Shown here in pieces: positions 34,740-44,768 of a stretch of DNA of 58,257 nt. The position numbers and the translations under genes are program-made. Origin of the DNA: an uncultured Bacteroidota bacterium. Lineage in GTDB: Bacteria; Bacteroidota; Bacteroidia; Bacteroidales; P3. The stretch spans positions 1-58,257 of the forward strand of contig CACWPQ010000019.1 in assembly GCA_902762805.1 (NCBI GenBank), written 5' to 3'. The notes below the pieces were generated by a model. That model had not been told where the DNA came from and searched no databases. It worked only from the letters and a program-made list of their open reading frames with translations. Numbering within the stretch: the stretch's first letter is position 1; every line of letters begins with the position of its first letter.

Positions 34740-35603
34740 ATGAAAGTAAAAGTGGGAATTGCGCAGCTCAGCTGCGTCGAAGACAAAGCGCAAAACATTG
34801 AGCGCTACACTTATAAGGTGCGCGAGCTGGCCGCCGGCGGCGCACAGATCATCTGCCTCCAGGAGCTTTTCGCCTCGCTCTATTTCTGCGACGAGGAGCG
34901 CTATCAGAACTTCCGCCTCGCCGAACCCATCCCCGACGGCCCCACCACCCAACACTTCATGGCGCTGGCCAAGGAGCTGGGCGTGGTGCTCATCTGCTCG
35001 ATGTTCGAGAAGCGAGCCGAGGGGCTCTACCACAACACCACCGCTGTCATCGACGCCGACGGCACCTACCTCGGCAAATACCGCAAGATGCACATCCCCG
35101 ACGACCCGGGCTACTACGAGAAGTTCTACTTCACCCCCGGCGACCTCGGCTACAAGGTGTTCAAAACCCGCTTCGCCACCCTCGGCGTGCTCATCTGCTG
35201 GGACCAGTGGTACCCCGAGGCCAGCCGCATCACCGCACTCATGGGCGCGCAGATACTCTTCTACCCGACCGCCATCGGCTGGGACGTGCGCCAGAACGAG
35301 CACGACAACCGCGAGCAGTACGACGCCTGGCAGATCATCCAGCGCGCCCATGCCGTGGCCAACGGCGTCCCCGTGGTCAGCGTGAACCGCACCGGTCAGG
35401 AAGGCGGCATGCAGTTCTGGGGCGGCTCGTTCATCACCAACGCCTTCGGCCGCATCCTCTACCAGGCCCCCCACCTCGAAGAGGCCCTCCACATCGAAGA
35501 GCTCGACCTTGACCAGACCGACCACTACCGCCGCCACTGGCCCTACCTCCGCGACCGCCGCATCGACTCCTACCAGCCCATCCTTAACCGCTATATCGAC
35601 TGA
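34740..35603 (+). CDS. aguB: N-carbamoylputrescine amidase
   Basis: 287 residues from ATG 34740 (MKVKVGIAQLSCVEDKAQNI). A nitrilase-superfamily hydrolase with Glu in CLQELFASLYFC (near 41), Lys in KYRKMHIPDDPGYYEKFYF (near 118) and Cys in GVLICWDQWYPEASR (near 152). It splits N-carbamoylputrescine into putrescine, CO2 and ammonia. FIGURE-like blocks such as YPTAIGWD and SVNRTGQEG are typical of the plant and bacterial AguB group. It is followed by aguA after 28 nt, so the pair makes putrescine from agmatine. Confidence 0.93.
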   Translation: MKVKVGIAQLSCVEDKAQNIERYTYKVRELAAGGAQIICLQELFASLYFCDEERYQNFRLAEPIPDGPTTQHFMALAKELGVVLICSMFEKRAEGLYHNTTAVIDADGTYLGKYRKMHIPDDPGYYEKFYFTPGDLGYKVFKTRFATLGVLICWDQWYPEASRITALMGAQILFYPTAIGWDVRQNEHDNREQYDAWQIIQRAHAVANGVPVVSVNRTGQEGGMQFWGGSFITNAFGRILYQAPHLEEALHIEELDLDQTDHYRRHWPYLRDRRIDSYQPILNRYID

Positions 35604-35631
35604 CCCCGCATTTGTCTTAACTCCTAAAAGA

Positions 35632-36678
35632 ATGATGACCCCCAAAGAACAAGGCTACTACATGCCCGCCGAATGGGCGCGCCACGAGGCCACGTGGCTC
35701 ACCTATCCCAAGAACCCCGACTCGTGGCCGGGCAAAATCGAGACCATCTATCCCTCGTACCACCTTTTTGTCAAGGTGCTGGCCGAGAGCGAGGTGGTTC
35801 ATATTAACGTCGACGACGAGCGCATGCTCCACCATGTTAAAGCAGAGCTGGAGGAGATAGACTGCAATATGCAGAATATCAGACTGCATATCATTCCAAG
35901 CAACGATGCTTGGTGCCGCGACCACGGCCCGGCATTCCTAATGAACAGGAATGATGCCGCCAGTCGCGCCATCGTCAACTGGAACCACAACGCCTGGGGC
36001 GGGAAGTACCCCTATGAACTTGACACCGAGGTACCTGTGCGCATCCACGAGCTCTTCCCCGATATGCTGCTCTTCTCGCCCGGCATCGTCATGGAGGGCG
36101 GCAGCATCGATGTAAACGGCTGTGGCGACCTGCTCACCACCACCTCCTGCCTGCTCAATCCCAATCGCAACCCCCACTTGAACCAAGACCAGATAGAAGA
36201 CTATCTGCGAGGCTATTACGGTTTGGATAATATCATCTGGCTAGGCGACGGCATCGTGGGCGATGACACCGACGGCCACGTTGACGACATCAGCCGCTTC
36301 GTCTCCGAGGACACCATCCTCACCGCCGTGGAGCACGACGCGTGGGACGAGAACTACGAGCCCCTTCAGAAGAACCTCCGCATGCTGGGCCGCTGCCGCC
36401 TGGCCAGCGGCAAGCAGCCCACCATCGTCGAGCTGCCCATGCCCGACGTGGTGTTCTATGACAATCAGCGTCTTCCGGCCTCCTATGCCAACTTCTACAT
36501 CGCCAACGACAAGGTCATCTTCCCCACCTACCGCTGCCTGACCGACAACGAGGCCGCCTACATCCTCGAGGCCTGCTTCCCCGACCGCGAAGTCATCGGC
36601 ATCGACTCCACCGACATCATCTGGGGCCTCGGCTCCTTCCACTGCCTCAGCCAGCAAATGCCCGCCGCTGGAATTTGA
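35632..36678 (+). CDS. aguA: Agmatine deiminase
   Basis: 348 residues (ATG at 35632 or 35635). Peptidyl-arginine-deiminase fold (PF04371): YYMPAEWARHEATWLTYPKN start, DAWCRDHGPAF near 92, GIVMEGGSIDVNG near 150, GDDTDGHVDDISRF near 209 and the nucleophilic Cys in GLGSFHCLSQQ near 339. It converts agmatine to N-carbamoylputrescine and ammonia, which AguB then processes. It is clearly the free-agmatine enzyme and not a secreted peptidyl-arginine deiminase, since there is no signal peptide. Only 13 nt separate it from the CtpA-type protease gene. Confidence 0.92.
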   Translation: MMTPKEQGYYMPAEWARHEATWLTYPKNPDSWPGKIETIYPSYHLFVKVLAESEVVHINVDDERMLHHVKAELEEIDCNMQNIRLHIIPSNDAWCRDHGPAFLMNRNDAASRAIVNWNHNAWGGKYPYELDTEVPVRIHELFPDMLLFSPGIVMEGGSIDVNGCGDLLTTTSCLLNPNRNPHLNQDQIEDYLRGYYGLDNIIWLGDGIVGDDTDGHVDDISRFVSEDTILTAVEHDAWDENYEPLQKNLRMLGRCRLASGKQPTIVELPMPDVVFYDNQRLPASYANFYIANDKVIFPTYRCLTDNEAAYILEACFPDREVIGIDSTDIIWGLGSFHCLSQQMPAAGI

Positions 36679-36691
36679 AAATAACACAAAA

Positions 36692-38290
36692 ATGAAAGAG
36701 ATACTCAAACTGCTGCTCTGCTTCGGTATAATTTTCAATTTCCAATTTTCAATTTTCAATTTGCACGCCCAGCCCGCCTTCATCCCCGACAGCGCCACGG
36801 CTGGCCAGCTGCGTGTCGACGAGGTGATGCGCCTCATCGACGGCAACTACACCGAGCAGCCCGACATGAACCGCATGTCCGACGAGGCCATCCGCGCCAT
36901 GCTCCGCGCCCTCGACCCCCACAGCATCTACATCCCCGCCAAGGACGTCGAGCGCGCCAACGAGGGGCTGCAGGGCAACTTCGAGGGCGTGGGCATCTCG
37001 TTCCAAATCGTGAGCGACACCATTGTCGTCCAGTCGGTTATCGAGGGTGGACCCAGCGAGAAGGTGGGTCTGCAGGTGGGCGACAAACTCATCCGCATCG
37101 ACGGCGAGGTTGCCACCGGCGACACCATCAACAACAACTTCGTTTTCAAACGCCTGCGCGGCAAGAAAGGCACCACCGTGGTGCTCGACATCATGCGCCA
37201 GGGAACGGTCTATACCTTTGACATTGTGCGCGACAAGGTGCCTATTTACTCAGTCGACACCTATTTCATGGCCGACGACACCATTGGGTATATCCGCCTC
37301 ACGCGATTTGCGCGCACGTCCATCGACGAATTCCGCAAGGCGCTGAAAGCCTTGGAGAAGCAGGGTATGACGGCGCTTATGCTCGACCTGCGCGGCAACA
37401 CCGGTGGTTTCCTCGACATCGCCTACGGCATGTCCAACGAGTTCCTGCAGCGCAACCAATTGGTTGTCTACCAAGAGGGTAGGCGCACCAAGCGGCAGAA
37501 CTTCTTCGCCAACGGGCGCGGCAAGTTCCGCGAGGGGCGCCTCGTGGTGCTGGTCGACGAGGGCTCGGCCTCGGCCTCCGAAATCGTTGCCGGCGCCGTC
37601 CAGGACTGGGACCGCGGCCTGGTCGTAGGCCGTCGCACCTTCGGCAAGGGACTGGTACAGCGCATGTTCCCCCTCAGCGACGGCGGCCAGGTGCGCCTCA
37701 CCACCGCCCGCTATTTCACTCCCTCCGGCCGCTGCATCCAGCGCCCCTACGACGAGGGTTCCGATGCCTACCGCGACGAGTTCTCCAAGCGTTACAAACG
37801 TGGCGAGATGGTCAACGCCGACTCTATCCATTTCCCTGATTCACTGAAGTATAAGACCGCATCAGGGCGTACCGTATACGGCGGCGGCGGCGTGATGCCC
37901 GACGTCTTTGTGCCGATGGACACCATGCGCCTGACCGACTACTACATCAGCCTCCGCGGCAAGGGACTGCTCAACACCTTCCCCATGCAGTGGGCTGATG
38001 CCCACCGCGGCCAGGCGGAGGTGAAGACTTTCGAGGCGTTCCTGCAGCACTACGACACCTTCGGCCTCGACAGCCTGCTGGCCGCCCATGCCATCGAGAA
38101 GGGAATCGTGCGCGACACGGAAAAAGAGGCCCGCGAGCCCGAGCGCACCGCCCACACCGACCGCTACCTGGCCCTCATGCTCAAAGCCCAGGTGGCCAAA
38201 GACCTCTTCGGCACCGACTACTACTACAAGGTGATGAAAGACTTCGACGACGGCTACCAGGTCGGCCTCGAGGTGCTCCGCAAGAAATAA
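36692..38290 (+). CDS. C-terminal processing protease (S41 family, CtpA-like)
   Basis: 532 residues. Signal peptide 1-27, whose core (FNFQFSIFNLHAQ) is encoded by heptad repeats. N-terminal cap with LDPHSIYIPAKDVERANEGL and GNFEGVGISFQ, PDZ domain about 95-180 (VQSVIEGGPSEKVGLQVGDK), and the S41 core about 200-400: MLDLRGNTGGFLDIA, then GSASASEIVAGAVQD with the nucleophilic Ser among S292-S296, and Lys in FGKGLVQ near 317. A tail of about 130 residues follows. A periplasmic protease with Ser/Lys dyad that trims exported proteins. It trails the agu genes by 13 nt and may be cotranscribed. Confidence 0.92.
   Translation: MKEILKLLLCFGIIFNFQFSIFNLHAQPAFIPDSATAGQLRVDEVMRLIDGNYTEQPDMNRMSDEAIRAMLRALDPHSIYIPAKDVERANEGLQGNFEGVGISFQIVSDTIVVQSVIEGGPSEKVGLQVGDKLIRIDGEVATGDTINNNFVFKRLRGKKGTTVVLDIMRQGTVYTFDIVRDKVPIYSVDTYFMADDTIGYIRLTRFARTSIDEFRKALKALEKQGMTALMLDLRGNTGGFLDIAYGMSNEFLQRNQLVVYQEGRRTKRQNFFANGRGKFREGRLVVLVDEGSASASEIVAGAVQDWDRGLVVGRRTFGKGLVQRMFPLSDGGQVRLTTARYFTPSGRCIQRPYDEGSDAYRDEFSKRYKRGEMVNADSIHFPDSLKYKTASGRTVYGGGGVMPDVFVPMDTMRLTDYYISLRGKGLLNTFPMQWADAHRGQAEVKTFEAFLQHYDTFGLDSLLAAHAIEKGIVRDTEKEAREPERTAHTDRYLALMLKAQVAKDLFGTDYYYKVMKDFDDGYQVGLEVLRKK
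36734..36761. repeat. Heptanucleotide repeat TTCAATT inside the protease signal peptide
   Basis: TTCAATT, TCCAATT, TTCAATT, TTCAATT in tandem, encoding the hydrophobic core of the signal peptide with a 7-residue protein period (IFNFQFS, IFNLHAQ). Confidence 0.9.
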
Positions 38291-38383
38291 TATGATGTAT
38301 AAATTGCACATAATCAATCATTTGCCAACCCCCCCCCCCCATGCGAGCCTTGCTTCGGGCTTGAAGGAGCCCTTCCATTATTT

Positions 38384-38424
38384 GGCACCGCATTGCCGCG
38401 ACGTGGGTCGCGCAGTGCGGTGCC
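38384..38424 (+). terminator. Terminator after the CtpA-type gene
   Basis: A strong stem of 13 pairs, a bulged C and 5 more pairs (GGCACCGCATTGC ... GCAGTGCGGTGCC side arms) with a GTGG-type loop, followed by GTTGTTTT. A run of 12 C (38329-38340) precedes it. Confidence 0.75.
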
Positions 38425-38475
38425 GTTGTTTTGCCATGCAATCATTTTTATCAACCCAAATCAAAAACAATCCCT

Positions 38476-38667
38476 ATGACACAAAACAATGACATCCGCC
38501 TGCGGCGGCGCTACCTGCCCCCGGGCCTGACCGTGGTGAGTTTCGCCACCGAACGCGGCTTCGCCCTCTCCGAGCGCACCGTCCTCGATGAATTCATCTT
38601 TTCCACCGGCGCTTCCGAATCGCCCTCCACGGGCGAGAACCGCGAAGACCAAGGCTGGCTCTTCTAA
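38476..38667 (+). CDS. Micro-ORF paired with fimbrillin-like gene, copy 1
   Basis: 63 residues from ATG 38476 (MTQNNDIRLRRRYLPPGLTV). No signal peptide. The segment YLPPGLTVV-F-ERGFA recalls small Bacteroidales proteins that open with YLPP/YLTP and an ExGFA motif; their function is not known to me. Ends SGTGE-like then DQGWLF. The gene lies 14 nt before a fimbrillin-like lipoprotein and the pair is duplicated as a unit at 40251-41945. Leader and first codons are almost identical in the two copies (ATCAACCCAAATCAAA). Confidence 0.68.
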   Translation: MTQNNDIRLRRRYLPPGLTVVSFATERGFALSERTVLDEFIFSTGASESPSTGENREDQGWLF

Positions 38668-38681
38668 ACCCCGCGACCGCT

Positions 38682-40166
38682 ATGAAACAGAGACACTTCA
38701 TGCCCCTGCTGGCCGCCAGCCTCGCCTTGGCCGCCTGCCAGCCCGAAAGCTCCGCCGACCTGGCCGGCGGCCTGCTGCTCAACATCGAGAACACCGCCTC
38801 CGCCGGAGCCAAGCCCGCCGTGGACGGCATCTCCACCACATGGCTCGCCGGCGACCTTATCACCCTCAACGGCACGGATTGCACGGTGCTGGTGAACGGT
38901 TATGCCGCCAAGGTGCAGAACGCAACGAAGCCGCACGCCAGCGAGCACTGGTTCGCCACCTCACCCGCCGGCCTTGTCGCCCCGCCCGAAGGCGCCGGGG
39001 AGTTCTGGTGGGAAGAGCGCCTTGCGGCCAGCGAAAGTTTCCAGTTCACCTATCCGCGCGAGTACACCTACGCCGCTCCCTTCCAAAAGCAGAAGGTGGC
39101 CTTCCCCATGGTGGCCGTGGCCGCAGGCAATGCCAACAGCCTCACCTTCCGCCACCTGGCCGCCGCCGTGCAGGTGCAGGTGGAGACCCCCATGCTGATG
39201 CCCATCCGGCTCGACTCCGTAGTGCTCGAGGCCACCTCGGCCTGTCTCAATGGCGACGCTTCGTTCACCGTAGACACCTCCTTCGTCCCCAGCATCAGCG
39301 CCCCCACCTCCGCCACCCCCGCCAGCTATGCCCGGCGCAGCGTCCGCATCGACTGCAGCGGCAGCACTAGCATTGTGTTCTCCAACCAGCCTCTGCGTAT
39401 ACAACTGCCCGTGCCGCCCCTGCCCGCCGGCGAGGAGCTCACCGTCCGCGTCTACGGCACCACCGTGTCCGCATTGGCCAACTACGACGACACGTGGAAC
39501 ATGCTTGCCATGCGAAATCAACCCTACGAGGGCAATGTCAACGAATTTGTCTTCTCCCATTCCGCCGCCCTTGCCTCCGCGCTCGAGCGCACACACCTCA
39601 TCAGCGCCCGCGCCGAGGTGCGCCCCGACGGACACCTGCTCGACTCCGAGCGCAGCATCTCCCGCCTCTCCCTCTTCTCCGTGTCGGCCACCAAGAAAGT
39701 GCTGTTTAAAAGACATCAGGACGTAAGCTCTTCCTCTTCCGCCGGTTCCTACTCCATGCCAAGCCTCGCAGAAATGGAGTACCTTATGAATAGCCGGGAG
39801 GGTGCTCGCTATATTAGAGTGAAAATTAATGAAGGTACGGTTTACTCCGTACCATTAATAATCATATTCCCCGATGGCTACACCATAGACTCGGTACGCA
39901 GCTTGGCCGGGATGGATGTGTTGGATGCCAGCTATTTCAATGACAACGGAGAACAAGATCTTGCTAGGAACCTTATGTTTAGAAACAAATGCCACGAGTA
40001 TGGATTTGTTGTTTTAACAATGGGTGGAGGGAGTAATACAGTCGGGTCAGAGATTAAATACAAATTCATAGACGGATACTTGACTTCTAGAGGAGTTCTT
40101 TCTGACAGTTATCCATTTGATTGTACAGAAAGGAGTCTTCTGGTCCGGACTATCATCAACGGCTGA
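38682..40166 (+). CDS. Fimbrillin-like (Mfa-like) lipoprotein, copy 1
   Basis: 494 residues. Lipobox LAAC with C19. The N-terminal half shows the fimbrillin pattern: WLAGDLITLNGTDCTVLVNG (about 48-68), FTYPREYTYA, RHLAAAVQVQVETPM, IRLDSVVLEATSACLNG and VPPLPAGEELTVRVYGT. This points to a Mfa-like / fimbrillin family protein exported as a lipoprotein and possibly assembled into a fimbrial tip or shaft, or held on the surface. From about residue 345 the code becomes AT-richer and diverges from copy 2, although LDSERSISRLSLFSVSATKK just before it is shared. Operon with the upstream micro-ORF. Confidence 0.75.
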   Translation: MKQRHFMPLLAASLALAACQPESSADLAGGLLLNIENTASAGAKPAVDGISTTWLAGDLITLNGTDCTVLVNGYAAKVQNATKPHASEHWFATSPAGLVAPPEGAGEFWWEERLAASESFQFTYPREYTYAAPFQKQKVAFPMVAVAAGNANSLTFRHLAAAVQVQVETPMLMPIRLDSVVLEATSACLNGDASFTVDTSFVPSISAPTSATPASYARRSVRIDCSGSTSIVFSNQPLRIQLPVPPLPAGEELTVRVYGTTVSALANYDDTWNMLAMRNQPYEGNVNEFVFSHSAALASALERTHLISARAEVRPDGHLLDSERSISRLSLFSVSATKKVLFKRHQDVSSSSSAGSYSMPSLAEMEYLMNSREGARYIRVKINEGTVYSVPLIIIFPDGYTIDSVRSLAGMDVLDASYFNDNGEQDLARNLMFRNKCHEYGFVVLTMGGGSNTVGSEIKYKFIDGYLTSRGVLSDSYPFDCTERSLLVRTIING

Positions 40167-40250
40167 CACCCCACCCTGCGAGCCTTCACTGGGACGCCCT
40201 TTTGAGACTGTTTTAGTTATTATATCAACCCAAATCAAACAATAATCCCT

Positions 40251-40445
40251 ATGACACAAAACAATGACATCTGCCCGCGGCGGCACTACCTGCCCCCCGG
40301 ACTCACCGTGGTCCGCTTCGCCGCCGAGCGCGGATTCGCCGCCTCCGGCCTGCGGACTCTCCTCACCGAATTCTCCCTCGTCGCCGATCCCGCCGACGCA
40401 CTCTCCACCGGCGAGGAACGCTCGGATCAAGGATGGCTCTTCTAA
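40251..40445 (+). CDS. Micro-ORF paired with fimbrillin-like gene, copy 2
   Basis: 64 residues (MTQNNDICPRRHYLPPGLTV). Same layout as copy 1: YLPPGLTVV, ERGFAAS, an EF segment, STGEER and the end DQGWLF. The ends of the protein are conserved and the middle drifts, consistent with selection on both termini. It begins 84 nt after the copy 1 lipoprotein and precedes copy 2 of the lipoprotein by 15 nt. No known function. Confidence 0.68.
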   Translation: MTQNNDICPRRHYLPPGLTVVRFAAERGFAASGLRTLLTEFSLVADPADALSTGEERSDQGWLF

Positions 40446-40460
40446 AACCCCGCAACCGCT

Positions 40461-41945
40461 ATGAAACAGAGACACATCATACCCCTGCTGGCCGCCGCCC
40501 TCGCGCTGGCCTCCTGCCAGCCCGAAAGTCCCGCCGACCTGGCCGGCGGCCTGCTGCTCAACATCGAGAACACCGCCTCCGCCGGAGCCAAGCCCGCCGT
40601 CAGCGGCATCACCACCACATGGCTCAACGGCGACGTCATCAGCATCAACGGCGCCGAGCGCACCGTCAGCGTCAGCGGCAATGTCGCCCGCGTAACCGAC
40701 GTAACCGCGCCGAACCCGGGCGAGCACTTCTTCGCCTGTTCGCCCGCCGACCTCTTCTCCGTGCCTGGGAGCAACGACTTCTGGTGGGAGCACCCGATAG
40801 GCAGCAATCAGAGGAGTTTAGGATTCACCTATCCGCGCGAGTACACCTACGCCATCGCTCCCGACGGCCGCCAACGCCTCGCCTCGCCCATGGTGGCCGT
40901 GGCCGAAAGCGATGCGGCCGCCCTCACGTTCAGGCATTTGGCCGCCGCCGTCGAGGTGCACCTCTCCAACCCGATGAACGTCGGCTGCTACATCGACTCC
41001 ATTGTCGTCGAGGCCGCCCATCAATCGCTCAACGGCACGGGCTACTTCACCCTCAACGCCGCGACCGGCACCCCCAACGTCTCCGCACCGGCGGAGTACG
41101 ACCACGTGTATGCCCGCCGCAGCGTGCGCCTCAACACCGACCACATGATCCTGTCCGCCGGCGGCAGCCGCGCACTCCAGGTCCCCGTGCCGCCACTGCC
41201 GCAGGGCGAGGAACTGACTGTCCGCGTCTACGGCACCATCTTTTTCACTTTTAACCTGAGCAGCGTCCCAGGATCTTGGGTAGCCGCGCGCAACGCGCCC
41301 TCCAGTGGCCTAAAGGAATTTGTCTTCTCCCATTCCGCCACCCTCGGCTCGCGCCTGCAGCGCAACCATCTGCTCAAGGCCCGCGCCGAGATACGCCCCG
41401 ACGGGCACCTGCTCGACTCCGAGCGCAGCATCTCCCGCCTCTCCCTCTTCTCCCTCTCCGGCACCAAGAAGGTGCTCTTCAAGCGGAACCAGGACACAGA
41501 CATGCCCGGTGGCTCCTGGTCCATGCCTACCCGCGCCGAAATGGAGTACCTTCTCAACGATAGGCCGGGGGCGCGATTCGCCCAGGTGAAGATGTGCCAG
41601 CAGGTGTTCGAGGATTACACTTATTACCTCGTCATATTCCCCGACGGCCACACCGCCGAGTCGGTGCGCAGCCTCCCGGGGATGAGTGCGCTGGATGCAA
41701 ATAGTTTCAACAGATTCAGCCGTACTACAACCCTTAACATGACTCCAGAGGAAATGCGTCAACATGGTTTTCTTGTGCTGAACTTCTATAGCCGTGTAGG
41801 TATTGTGATCGGCCAAGGACATCAGGGGATTGGATATCGGCTTGCCGACGAAAACGGTAGTTACTCGTTGTTCTTCACCGGAATTGGAAACAGCACATCG
41901 AGTTCGAACTACTCCCTCTGCGTCCGCCCCCTCATCGGCGACTGA
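40461..41945 (+). CDS. Fimbrillin-like (Mfa-like) lipoprotein, copy 2
   Basis: 494 residues, exactly the same length as copy 1. Lipobox LASC with C19. MKQRHIIPLLAAALALASCQ and the next 45 residues are nearly identical to copy 1, as is LLDSERSISRLSLFSLSGTKK; the rest is similar to divergent. WLNGDVISINGAERTVSVSG and VPPLPQGEELTVRVYGT are the fimbrillin hallmarks. The C-terminal 130 residues differ most, suggesting surface variation. Its end is followed by a strong terminator at 41972-42009. Confidence 0.75.
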   Translation: MKQRHIIPLLAAALALASCQPESPADLAGGLLLNIENTASAGAKPAVSGITTTWLNGDVISINGAERTVSVSGNVARVTDVTAPNPGEHFFACSPADLFSVPGSNDFWWEHPIGSNQRSLGFTYPREYTYAIAPDGRQRLASPMVAVAESDAAALTFRHLAAAVEVHLSNPMNVGCYIDSIVVEAAHQSLNGTGYFTLNAATGTPNVSAPAEYDHVYARRSVRLNTDHMILSAGGSRALQVPVPPLPQGEELTVRVYGTIFFTFNLSSVPGSWVAARNAPSSGLKEFVFSHSATLGSRLQRNHLLKARAEIRPDGHLLDSERSISRLSLFSLSGTKKVLFKRNQDTDMPGGSWSMPTRAEMEYLLNDRPGARFAQVKMCQQVFEDYTYYLVIFPDGHTAESVRSLPGMSALDANSFNRFSRTTTLNMTPEEMRQHGFLVLNFYSRVGIVIGQGHQGIGYRLADENGSYSLFFTGIGNSTSSSNYSLCVRPLIGD

Positions 41946-41971
41946 CGCTCCCCGCTCCCGAACCCAACCCT

Positions 41972-42009
41972 CCAGGCCGCAGGAACCACCCACCTGCGGC
42001 CTGGCCTTT
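41972..42009 (+). terminator. Terminator after the fimbrillin-like block
   Basis: A perfect 12-bp stem CCAGGCCGCAGG with CCTGCGGCCTGG, 9-nt loop, followed by CCTTTTTA. Confidence 0.9.
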
Positions 42010-42041
42010 TTATGTACCCTTGGAGAGGCCCTACAGAGGAA

Positions 42042-42120
42042 GAAGAGAGGCAAAACCTATAGCTTTTCAGTGGCTGGGAATCAGCCTGTTGCATTCCTGC
42101 ATTTTCCGCTAGTTTTCAAA
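42042..42120. repeat. Repeated leader-like element, copy B
   Basis: CAAAACCTAT, 20 unrelated bases, AATCAGCCTGTTGCA and a TTTTC-rich stretch, matching 34531-34598 at the same spacing. Located between the fimbrillin terminator and the mce promoter. Confidence 0.55.
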
Positions 42121-42208
42121 AAATATTCAGAAAAAACACGCTCTTTTTCCTTGCAGTCCGCATTGCCTCCGCAGGGCAATTAACAGCCTGTTGTTCAAAG
42201 ATTTTTGC

Positions 42209-42237
42209 TTGTATATGAAAAAAACTTTGTATATTTG
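42209..42237 (+). promoter_or_regulatory. Promoter of the methylmalonyl-CoA operon
   Basis: TTG at 42209-42211, 18-nt spacer, TATATTTG at 42230-42237. Leader of about 75 nt to the mce ATG. Confidence 0.7.
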
Positions 42238-42314
42238 CACTTTCAAACCCTGCCTCCTGCCTGTGCAGCAGGCTGATAATTAATAGATAACATAAAAAGT
42301 AAGATACAAAAGTT

Positions 42315-42722
42315 ATGACACCTTCACACATTGAACACATCGGCATTGCCGTGACCAACCTCGACGAGGCCATCCGCTACTGGGAAGACGTGATGGGCCT
42401 CAAGTGCTACGCCATCGAAGAAGTCAAAGACCAGAAGGTCAAGACCGCTTTCTTCCGCTGCGGCGACGTCAAGATTGAGCTCCTCGAGCCCACCTGCCCC
42501 GAGAGCACCATCGCCTCGTTCATCGAGAAGAACGGCGGCAAAGGCGGCATGCACCACATCGCCTTCGCCATGGAAAACACCGACCAGGCCCTGGCCGAGG
42601 CCAAGGAAAAGGGCGTCCGCCTCATCGACGAGCAGTCCCGCCCCGGCGCCGAAGGCCTCAAAATAGGCTTCCTGCACCCCAAGAACACCCTCGGCGTGCT
42701 CACCGAATTCTGCTGCAAATAG
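42315..42722 (+). CDS. mce: Methylmalonyl-CoA epimerase
   Basis: 135 residues, normal length. Vicinal-oxygen-chelate fold: HIEHIGIAVTNLDEAIRYWE start (metal-binding His near 8), KIELLEP and MHHIAFAMEN (metal His near 81-82), and the final Glu in GVLTEFC. It interconverts (R)- and (S)-methylmalonyl-CoA in the succinate-to-propionate route. First gene of the decarboxylase operon; mmdA follows after a period-8 repeat spacer. Confidence 0.94.
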   Translation: MTPSHIEHIGIAVTNLDEAIRYWEDVMGLKCYAIEEVKDQKVKTAFFRCGDVKIELLEPTCPESTIASFIEKNGGKGGMHHIAFAMENTDQALAEAKEKGVRLIDEQSRPGAEGLKIGFLHPKNTLGVLTEFCCK

Positions 42723-42729
42723 TCGGCGG

Positions 42730-42761
42730 AACGTATCAACTTATCAACGTATAAACCTAAC
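42730..42761. repeat. Short tandem repeat, period 8 (AACGTATC)
   Basis: AACGTATC, AACTTATC, AACGTATA, AACCTAAC in the mce-mmdA spacer. Same octamer family as 2941-2964 between rnfB and rnfC. Confidence 0.8.
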
Positions 42762-42774
42762 AACAAGATAAATT

Positions 42775-44334
<1,560 letters not shown>

Positions 44335-44371
44335 TCCATTCATTATTAACCAATATCAAAAACATCAAACA

Positions 44372-44683
44372 ATGAAAAAGGTCTTTTTAACCGCTTTTGC
44401 TGCCATGGCCCTCGTCGCCATGGTTGCCTGCAACAACAACGCCCAGCCCGCCGAGCAGGCTGATACCGCCGCCACCGAGCAGTGCGACAAGCCCTGCGAG
44501 AAGAAGTGCGACAAGCCCTGCGACAGCACCAAGTGCTGCGAGCAGAAGGTCGAAGGCATGGCCTGCGACAAGGCTGAAGGCGAGAAGTGCTGCAAGGAAG
44601 GCGAAGCCAAAGAGTGCCACAAGGCTGAAGGCGAGAAGAAATGCTGCAAGGCCGAAGGCAAAGAGTGCCACAAGGCCAACTAA
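44372..44683 (+). CDS. Cysteine-rich lipoprotein in the decarboxylase operon
   Basis: 103 residues. Lipoprotein signal with lipobox AMVAC (C20). The remaining 83 residues hold 13 Cys, many in pairs (TKCCEQ, EKCCKE, KKCCKA), together with Lys, Glu and two His in ECHKA repeats, so a metallothionein-like metal-binding role is plausible. The repeats KAEGEK and ECHKAEGEKKCCKAEGKECH show tandem growth. It sits between mmdA and the delta subunit gene, with a hairpin after it; it is not a known part of the decarboxylase. Function unknown. Confidence 0.75.
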   Translation: MKKVFLTAFAAMALVAMVACNNNAQPAEQADTAATEQCDKPCEKKCDKPCDSTKCCEQKVEGMACDKAEGEKCCKEGEAKECHKAEGEKKCCKAEGKECHKAN

Positions 44684-44692
44684 AAAAAGCCA

Positions 44693-44736
44693 AGGATTAA
44701 GGCTTGGGTGCGCCCCGGGCCTTAATCCTACCTTTT
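44693..44736 (+). terminator. Hairpin after the Cys-rich gene
   Basis: An 11-bp stem AGGATTAAGGC with GCCTTAATCCT, extended inward by G-U and G-C pairs, then ACCTTTTAC. A partial terminator inside the operon is likely; the genes downstream are still co-directional. Confidence 0.65.
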
Positions 44737-44768
44737 ACAAGTTTTGATGTTACAACCCATTAAAGACA

